From Bryobacteraceae bacterium (GTDB taxonomy: Bacteria; Acidobacteriota; Terriglobia; Bryobacterales; Bryobacteraceae), in NCBI GenBank assembly GCA_947456995.1, contig CANGVB010000269.1, positions 1 to 5,767 of the forward strand: DNA of 5,767 nucleotides, written 5' to 3'. The number at the start of each line of letters is the position of its first letter. Within the stretch, counting starts at the first letter, position 1. This document shows, in pieces, positions 1 to 4,704 of the stretch. Both the position numbers and the translations under genes were made by a program. The notes under the pieces were generated by a model. That model saw only the letters and a list, made by a program, of their open reading frames with translations, ran no database searches and was not told the DNA's origin.

Positions 1-509
1 AAACTGGTGTCAGAACCGCCATCGAGTGGGGGTGCATCCCAAACAAAGATCCCAAAACCTTTGTCGAAAGTCTGATAAAAACCGCTCGAGAAATTGACTG
101 CCTGAGCGTTAAGCAAAGCGTTGAAACGGAGCGTATCCATTCGAGGAAAACCCGCTCCTGACACGCCGATGCTCGATTGATTCAGGATTGCGTAGATAGG
201 AGGACGGACCTGGCGGACTGCGTTATTGACACCCAGAGTGAGGTCTGGGACGGCAGGTCGAATGAGTGCATACCGCAGGCCCGTGCGTGCGGCATCGTTG
301 AATTCCTGCCGGAAGCCGCCTGCTCCGTAACTCACCACTTCAGTGATAGGGGGCAAGGCAACCAGATTGACAAAGCCGTCTCGCTGAAAGGCAGCAAGGA
401 ATTCTTCACGGATTGTAGGAGTTGTAGCGCCATCACCGACTTGAATGGCGGTGGTTTGAGCAAAACAGGCGGAGAGAGCCCACAGGACGAAAAAAGAAAT
501 CTGGCGCAT
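1..509 (-). CDS. Exported protein of unknown function, 3' end cut by window edge
   Basis: This frame is open from an ATG at 509 down to base 1 with no stop, giving 169 visible residues. I do not recognise the family. The first 18 residues (MRQISFFVLWALSACFAQ) look like a signal peptide: one Arg, a hydrophobic core, then LSAC, which fits a lipobox (Cys15), or CFA-Q, which fits signal peptidase I. I cannot choose between lipoprotein and free secreted protein. The mature part is mixed hydrophobic and polar, without membrane segments or a visible catalytic motif, and has several aromatic-glycine patches near the visible end (SSGFYQTF, KGFGIFVW). It lies 55 bp behind the secretin gene on the same strand. 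No clear Shine-Dalgarno precedes the ATG. In-frame GTG and TTG codons exist upstream, but the ATG sits directly before the signal peptide. It may be a passenger gene or a substrate of the secretion system; that is speculation. Confidence 0.75.
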   Translation of the reverse strand, partial: MRQISFFVLWALSACFAQTTAIQVGDGATTPTIREEFLAAFQRDGFVNLVALPPITEVVSYGAGGFRQEFNDAARTGLRYALIRPAVPDLTLGVNNAVRQVRPPIYAILNQSSIGVSGAGFPRMDTLRFNALLNAQAVNFSSGFYQTFDKGFGIFVWDAPPLDGGSDTS

Positions 510-542
510 TGAAGTCGAAAAGTAGACTAACACGCGCCAGAT
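490..542 (-). terminator. Inverted repeat plus T-run across a start codon: candidate terminator or attenuator
   Basis: On the minus strand, ATCTGGCGC (542 to 534) and GCGCCAGAT (507 to 499) form a perfect 9-bp inverted repeat with a 26-nt spacer. The 3' arm is followed at once by TTCTTTTTT (498 to 490). The spacer holds a second small inverted repeat, AGTC/GACT (528-525 and 516-513), which would shorten the real loop. Stem plus U-run is the form of an intrinsic terminator for the secretin operon. However, the 3' arm begins with the G of the next gene's ATG and the U-run encodes part of its signal peptide, so it could instead work as an attenuator or hide the start codon. The long spacer and the codon constraints make chance a real alternative. 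Confidence 0.45.
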
Positions 543-564
543 CGTTCGAGTTTCGACCAAAGGA

Positions 565-2859
565 TTATTGATCCTTCAGTATCTTGTTCAGGCGTTTGAA
601 GCGACCGCGAATTTCGTCGCTGGCCTCAATAATCTCGGGAATGTCGTAGATAACCCGGGGAGTCATAAAGATCACGAGTTCTGTGCGCTCTTTGGACTTG
701 GAACGGCTGCCGAAGAGATTTCCTACCACTGGCAGCTTGTGTAGTGTGGGAATACCAGAAGTAGAGAAGGTGTCGGATTCGGTCATGATGCCGCCAATGG
801 CGATGGTGTCGCCATCCTGAACCGTGACCTGTGTCTGAACCGACCGTTGCGAGAACGAGGGCGACTGGATGGCCGCGCTAGCGGCTGGTGGAACAGGTGA
901 ACTGATTTCCTGATTGATTACGAGGGTGACGATACCGCTGGGGAGCACTCGTGCGGTGATGCTCAAATTAACGCCAGCATTGCGACTCGACACCTGGTTC
1001 GTAAACAGTGAATTTCCGCCCTGCTGCACACCCGGGGCAACCGCCTGGGAAGTGAGTGTAGGTACCTGCTGCCCGACGTTGATACTGGCGGCAACATTGT
1101 CCGTTGCAATAATCTGAGGAGCGTTAATCACCTTGACGCGCCGCTCGTCTTCCTGAGTGGAAAGATATCCAAGCAGTTCCCGCGACTTGCCAACCAGAAG
1201 GCCAGCCGTAAGGTTGAGCCCTGCACCTGTGGATTCTGCGAGGAGTTGCCGGCTTGCGGAGCCAGCCGTACCAGTGCGGCGCTGAGCCAGGAAGGCCTGG
1301 ACACCAGCGGAAAATGCGCCGGTGAGACTGACTTCGTAAATTCGCGCCTCAATCAAGACCTGCCTTGGAGGTATATCAAGGCGGCTTAAGAGCCTGGAGA
1401 TCTGCTCATACTCCTGAGTCGTGCACTGGATGAGCAGTGAATTGTCGAAAGGGTTGGGGACAATTTTGGGAACTCGTGGGAAAGCAGCCATAGCCGCGCC
1501 CTGTTGCCCGACGAAGCTACCGGTGCCATCACCGGAGCGACCCGAACCAGAGGTGCCGCCGAGAGTGGCACCCTGGGGTTGCCCACCCATTCCGAAACCA
1601 CCCATACCCATGCCTCCCATACCCATACCGGGGAACATACCCATACCTCCCATACCCATTCCCATACCTGGGAACATGCCCATTCCCATTCCTCCCATGC
1701 CCATTCCCATACCTCCCATGCCCATTCCCATACCCATACCGGTGACGCCACCGCCCATGCCGGTAACACCACCGCCGCCTCCACCGCCACCTCCGCCGGC
1801 ATTGTTGGTGAACTGCGAAAGCTGGCTAGTCATTTGAATCATCATCATCATCGTCATCATGGTGCTCATCATGGCGTATGGATTGTCTTGCTGAGTGGCA
1901 TAAAGCATCGTAACGGCAAGGGCCAGAGAGTCCGCCCTGCCGTATTTCACTCGAAAAACATAGTTGTCCGTACCGCCAACGGGAGCCTTGACGGGTATGT
2001 CGAGCTTGGCAATCCAGTTTTCAACTTCCTTGAAAGCCCCTGGATTGGGCGCCACAGCAATCAGAATATTGAGCCGGTCTATCGGCAAAAATTGGACGCC
2101 ACCTGCTTTACCTGCCAGCGACAGACCTTTAAAGATAGTTTGCAACTCTGATGAAACCTCAGAAGGTCGGCCATGCTCAAGTTCAAAAAGACGAATACGC
2201 TGGTTAGCCAGTACATCGGAATCGAAGAGAGCAACCAGATCCATAGTGCGCTTCATATTGCGGGAGTTGTCGAGCAGCAGCAACATATTGGCGGGATCGT
2301 AGGTAGAGAGTGTGCCACCGTCACCGAGGAAAGGGGCAAGAATCACTTTCATCTCAGCTGCGGCTGTGTATTTCAGAAAAATCAGATTGAGAATCATCTG
2401 CTCATCGTTCCCGAGATCTTTCGATTCGGCGTTGGTGCGCGGGGTCATGGGCAGACGAGCTACTTCGTTGATCGGCACAATACGGAAAATGTCTCCCACC
2501 TGGATCATGGCTGCGCCATTGATGCGAAGAATGGTATCGAGCAAAGAACGAACATCCGTTGACTTGATCTCACCGTAGGTATGGATGGTGATGTTGCCCC
2601 GGACGCGGGGATCCAGGATGTAGTTGATCTTAAGAACACGTGCCAGGGTATCGATCACCTCGGTAAGTGAGGCCGATGGCAGATTCAGGGTCATGTTGCC
2701 AGAGCCTGCCGCAGGGGCAGCTGTCTGCGGCGCAGTTGTAGGGGCAGCAGGAGGAGGAGTTACCTGGGGAGGAGCTGGTTGCTGTGGCGCCGGTTGTTGT
2801 GGCGCCGGCTGCTGCGCATTAAGAGTGAGAGCGAGAAGGAAAGCGATTTGCAAACGCAT
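565..2859 (-). CDS. gspD: GspD-type secretin (outer-membrane pore of T2SS/T4P-like machine)
   Basis: This 764-residue protein should form the multimeric outer-membrane channel. Residues 1-15 are a signal peptide ending LNA-Q with no lipobox, followed by three QQPAP repeats and a Pro/Ala-rich linker to about 53. N0 spans about 55-130 and includes the ILDPRVRGNITI strand pattern. N1 is about 155-217, with FLKYTAAAEM and ANMLLLLDNS. N2 is about 220-290. N3 starts at about 298 (NYVFRVKYGRADS) and resumes at about 463 (PKIVPNPFDNSLLI) after a long Met/Gly-rich insertion. The secretin core (about 500-738) has KVINAPQIIATDN, VPTLTSQ, and the family signature GIPTLHKLPVVGNLFGS followed by RTELVIFMTPRVI. 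The tail after the core is only about 26 residues, so there is little room for a pilotin-binding S domain. The four N domains and the lack of AMIN domains favour GspD over PilQ. The ATG overlaps the stop of gene X by one base (TAATG), with GGGAG 13 nt upstream, which suggests translational coupling. Confidence 0.95.
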   Translation of the reverse strand: MRLQIAFLLALTLNAQQPAPQQPAPQQPAPPQVTPPPAAPTTAPQTAAPAAGSGNMTLNLPSASLTEVIDTLARVLKINYILDPRVRGNITIHTYGEIKSTDVRSLLDTILRINGAAMIQVGDIFRIVPINEVARLPMTPRTNAESKDLGNDEQMILNLIFLKYTAAAEMKVILAPFLGDGGTLSTYDPANMLLLLDNSRNMKRTMDLVALFDSDVLANQRIRLFELEHGRPSEVSSELQTIFKGLSLAGKAGGVQFLPIDRLNILIAVAPNPGAFKEVENWIAKLDIPVKAPVGGTDNYVFRVKYGRADSLALAVTMLYATQQDNPYAMMSTMMTMMMMIQMTSQLSQFTNNAGGGGGGGGGGVTGMGGGVTGMGMGMGMGGMGMGMGGMGMGMFPGMGMGMGGMGMFPGMGMGGMGMGGFGMGGQPQGATLGGTSGSGRSGDGTGSFVGQQGAAMAAFPRVPKIVPNPFDNSLLIQCTTQEYEQISRLLSRLDIPPRQVLIEARIYEVSLTGAFSAGVQAFLAQRRTGTAGSASRQLLAESTGAGLNLTAGLLVGKSRELLGYLSTQEDERRVKVINAPQIIATDNVAASINVGQQVPTLTSQAVAPGVQQGGNSLFTNQVSSRNAGVNLSITARVLPSGIVTLVINQEISSPVPPAASAAIQSPSFSQRSVQTQVTVQDGDTIAIGGIMTESDTFSTSGIPTLHKLPVVGNLFGSRSKSKERTELVIFMTPRVIYDIPEIIEASDEIRGRFKRLNKILKDQ
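1579..1875 (-). repeat. Met/Gly low-complexity tract inside secretin N3
   Basis: This tract encodes secretin residues 329-427. First comes a Met-rich run (AMMSTMMTMMMMIQM), then ten glycines in a row (355-364), then GM/GGM repeats broken by two FPG triplets at 396-398 and 409-411. I count 30 methionines between residues 330 and 424. On the plus strand it shows as short degenerate repeats of CCCATA, CCCATT and CCTCCCAT. The reading frame is kept throughout. Such DNA is prone to slippage, so its length may vary between strains. Glycine-rich loops are known from other secretins, but this one is long and unusually rich in methionine. Confidence 0.9.
2770..2814 (-). repeat. Three 15-bp tandem repeats encoding QQPAP
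   Basis: Three consecutive near-identical 15-bp units encode QQPAP x3 at secretin residues 16-30, just after the signal peptide. They probably form a flexible Pro/Gln linker at the mature N-terminus and could expand or contract without breaking the frame. Confidence 0.85.
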
Positions 2860-3344
2860 TATTGTTTAACGTCTCCCTTGGTCAAAGAAGCCTGGGTCTG
2901 ACGCCAGAGGCTCTTTTCCACAGCGGTGAGGTCGTTCTTGTCTTTAGTCCATTCGTAGTTGCCAAAGGGGGTGATGCGCTTGAAGTGCAGTTTGCCGTCC
3001 TTCTCGGCAACAGAAAGACCAACAGGAACTTCAGTAGCCTCATCGGGCTTACCGCTAATCATTCGCTGAATCTTGCTGTTTTCTTCTTCACTCAATTTGC
3101 TGAAGCCGAAAGCCGTCGAGCGATAAATGACTGGCTTGCCGCCTTCAATCGCACGCCAGGCACCGTCAGAGATTTTGGTTGCCGAAAAGGGAATTCCAAG
3201 AGGGCGGCCGTCGGGATGACGCTTGGCCGGAGCAACTTTGGGGTCTGGCTTGGAAGCGGCAACGGGCTGTGCCGGAGCTGGTTTCGACTGCGCATAGGCG
3301 CAGGACAGAGACAGTGCGAAAAAGACGATCTTAAGGTTTTTCAT
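2859..3344 (-). CDS. Small exported protein of unknown function between GspC-like and secretin genes (gene X)
   Basis: This is a 161-residue protein. The frame is open further upstream (to an ATG at 3470), but the ATG at 3344 is preferred for three reasons: GGAG lies 5 nt before it, a clean signal peptide follows it (MKNLKIVFFALSLSCAYA-Q, signal peptidase I site after residue 18), and the longer form would overlap the GspC-like gene by about 110 bp. After cleavage comes a Lys/Pro/Ala linker (about 20-42), then a folded part of about 115 residues rich in Lys, Trp and Gly. It contains two similar short segments: DG-A-W...YRSTAFG (60-80) and DGKLHFKRITPFGNYEW (116-132), followed by a probable helix with VEKSLWR. 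There is no Cys in the mature part and no membrane segment. I do not recognise a named family. Its place between genes whose products touch each other in the periplasm, and its stop overlapping the secretin start by one base, suggest a periplasmic accessory of the secretin, for example in assembly or stability. That role is inference. Confidence 0.85.
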   Translation of the reverse strand: MKNLKIVFFALSLSCAYAQSKPAPAQPVAASKPDPKVAPAKRHPDGRPLGIPFSATKISDGAWRAIEGGKPVIYRSTAFGFSKLSEEENSKIQRMISGKPDEATEVPVGLSVAEKDGKLHFKRITPFGNYEWTKDKNDLTAVEKSLWRQTQASLTKGDVKQ

Positions 3345-3349
3345 ATAAG

Positions 3350-3353
3350 CTCC
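3350..3353 (-). promoter_or_regulatory. Shine-Dalgarno of gene X
   Basis: GGAG lies 5 nt before the ATG at 3344, in the 17-bp gap after the GspC-like stop codon. It decides the start of gene X in favour of the signal-peptide form over the longer open frame. Confidence 0.7.
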
Positions 3354-3361
3354 AAAGGCAA

Positions 3362-4108
3362 TTAACGTGTAGATTCCCAGTAACAGATAGGCCCGAATGC
3401 ATAGTTGGTAGACACTTTTTTGTAGCCATCGGCTGTAGTGCCGGCTGGCGAGGAATCGCCGGGCAGGCATCCTCTCCGGCCTCCGCCAATATCGGCTCCT
3501 GGGGCAGGCCGGACATTCTCAGGCGGGCGCTGGATGGGCATCGGCGGCGGGGCGTTGTTGACGTTTGAACTCATCCGCTCTACCGGGCCTTGTGGCCCCG
3601 CGTTCTCTTGGGGCTTGGCACGCAGGTCATCTAAAGACTTGGTAACCGGCTTGCCTTCCCATTCAAAGGTGATCTCCTTCTGGCTGGCAGCCAGAAGTGT
3701 AAACTCACCGATCTTGTCACCCAGCTTGTAGCCTTGCTGGCTGGCACGATCCACGGACATAAATACGGTTGGTCCCATTCCTATATCCATGACGCCGAAA
3801 ACAGACGGAAAGTTTGGCATGACCTTCGGCGGAGGTTCAGGTTTGCTTTCGATGACCACATTTGGATTCCGGTCGCGGGAAAAAAGAAATCGTTCGGCCA
3901 CTTCAAAATACTGAACAGCTTGAAGCTTTTGAGCCTGCGGTGCAGCGACGGCGTTGGCCTGAGCGGGAAGAGGTGTGGAAGTTGGCTGCACGGCAAGCAA
4001 CCGGGCCTCACGACTCTGGCCCTCGAGCCAACGACGGCGCAGCTCATACGAGCCTGCAGCTAAAATGGCGAACAAAAGCAGGTTCAACAATAGAATCGAG
4101 CGCTTCAT
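3362..4108 (-). CDS. GspC/PilP-type inner-membrane protein with extra C-terminal cysteine module
   Basis: This 248-residue protein probably links the inner-membrane platform to the secretin. It has a single N-terminal membrane segment (about 4-20), then Arg-rich residues and a Pro/Ala linker, then FLFSRDRNPNV at 74-84. The domain at about 95-162 (FPSVFGVMDIGMGPTVFMSV, then YKLGDKIGEFTLLA and ITFEWEGKPVTKSL) has the small beta-domain pattern of the GspC homology region / PilP, which in T2SS binds secretin N0. A Pro/Asn-rich linker (about 165-206) follows. The last 42 residues form an odd module with two cysteines, C214 (GCLPGDSSPAGT) and C242 (FGPICYWE), which may form a disulfide in the periplasm. 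The start is supported by AGGGAG 6 nt upstream, and the ATG overlaps the stop of the PilO-like gene (ATGA). Position and domain order support the assignment. GspC versus PilP naming is open. Confidence 0.8.
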   Translation of the reverse strand: MKRSILLLNLLLFAILAAGSYELRRRWLEGQSREARLLAVQPTSTPLPAQANAVAAPQAQKLQAVQYFEVAERFLFSRDRNPNVVIESKPEPPPKVMPNFPSVFGVMDIGMGPTVFMSVDRASQQGYKLGDKIGEFTLLAASQKEITFEWEGKPVTKSLDDLRAKPQENAGPQGPVERMSSNVNNAPPPMPIQRPPENVRPAPGADIGGGRRGCLPGDSSPAGTTADGYKKVSTNYAFGPICYWESTR

Positions 4109-4704
4109 CCCCGGCTCCCTGCTGCCGGCTTTGCGGCTTGCTTGAGTTGAGTAAGGCCTATGAATGTAAGCGTGACATTCAGCCGTTTTTGCTTCGAGTC
4201 GGTCGCAGAGACCCGGAGATCACGCCAGCCCAAAGCTTCCGGCTGAGAAGACAGGTCTGTCAGCAGGTTGACGAGGCCTTCGATCTGGCAATCGAAGTTC
4301 ACGCCCACCAGAATCTCAGCATAGGCATTCACTGGCTGAATGGATCCAATATCCATCCCACGAATTTCAACCGCAGGCCCTTGCGCACGTGCGATCCGGC
4401 GAAATATCTGGGTCAGCACGGCTTGAGCCTGGGCTGGAGTATCAGCAATGACAAAACGTTTTTCTGCTGATGCAAGACTCGCTTGCAATCGCTTTTTCGT
4501 TTCTTCACGTAATGGCCGGAGCGTGGCGGTGGCCCGGGCACGATCCAGCCGGATTTTGGCCACCTCAATGGCGGCAGCAGTATCCACGACAGGAGGAGCA
4601 CCGGCCGATGGTTCGGTCCAATAGTAAACGAAGGCCGTAACCAGGAGGGCAGGAACCAAAGCGAGCAGAAGTTTTCGTTCGCGGTCTGAGAGGTTTTCGA
4701 TCAT
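4105..4704 (-). CDS. pilO: PilO/GspM-type inner-membrane platform protein
   Basis: This 199-residue protein is expected to pair with the PilN/GspL-type partner in the inner membrane. The short cytoplasmic N-terminus (IENLSDRERK) leads into one membrane segment (about 11-29, ending VYYW). A predicted coiled coil follows (about 45-83, EVAKIRLDRARATA and REETKKRLQASLASAEKR). The periplasmic part of about 85-185 should be a ferredoxin-like fold, with a helix (AQAQAVLTQIFRRIARAQG), a strand (AVEIRGMDI), the helix GLVNLLTDLSSQ and the closing strands WRDLRVSAT and LNVTLTFIGL. Size and layout are typical of the GspMb/PilO group. AGGA lies 8 nt before the ATG. The gene overlaps both neighbours by 4 nt (ATGA at 4701-4704 and at 4105-4108), which implies coupled translation and near-equal amounts of the platform proteins. 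Confidence 0.85.
   Translation of the reverse strand: MIENLSDRERKLLLALVPALLVTAFVYYWTEPSAGAPPVVDTAAAIEVAKIRLDRARATATLRPLREETKKRLQASLASAEKRFVIADTPAQAQAVLTQIFRRIARAQGPAVEIRGMDIGSIQPVNAYAEILVGVNFDCQIEGLVNLLTDLSSQPEALGWRDLRVSATDSKQKRLNVTLTFIGLTQLKQAAKPAAGSRG

Noticed and set aside
177..512. Plus-strand 111-codon frame at the left end
   Set aside because: It lies antisense to the exported-protein gene, whose frame has a signal peptide and stays open to the edge. The plus-strand product has no recognisable features.
510..564. Sigma-70-type promoter for the exported-protein gene in the 55-bp gap
   Set aside because: I see no convincing -35/-10 pair with proper spacing on the minus strand, so none is called.
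1386..1802. Minus-strand Trp/Val/Glu-rich frame (WEWAWEVW) inside the secretin gene
   Set aside because: Another frame of the same repeat; its composition is an artefact of GGTATGGGAATGGG-like repeats.
1421..1837. Plus-strand open frame with long Pro/Ile/Met repeats (PIPMPPIPIP)
   Set aside because: Antisense shadow of the same low-complexity tract, with no ribosome site or family signal.
1831..1875. Possible CRISPR or tandem-repeat array signal from the CAT/ATC repeats around 1840-1860 and the CCCAT words nearby
   Set aside because: The repeats are very short, degenerate, have no spacers and lie in a conserved coding frame (Met codons).
1504..2151. Plus-strand open frame encoding a striking His/Thr-rich protein (HTHS and HAHSH repeats), which looks like a metal-binding protein
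   Set aside because: It is the antisense reading of the secretin's Gly/Met repeat tract. The repeat words give HTH patterns in this frame, and the secretin frame is clearly the real one.
2862..3365. Plus-strand 167-codon frame opposite gene X
   Set aside because: Antisense to a gene with a ribosome site, a signal peptide and operon-like spacing; nothing supports the plus-strand product.
3345..3470. Longer form of gene X starting at an ATG at 3470
   Set aside because: It would overlap the GspC-like gene by about 110 bp and would place 42 extra residues before a good signal peptide. The ATG at 3344 has GGAG at the right distance.
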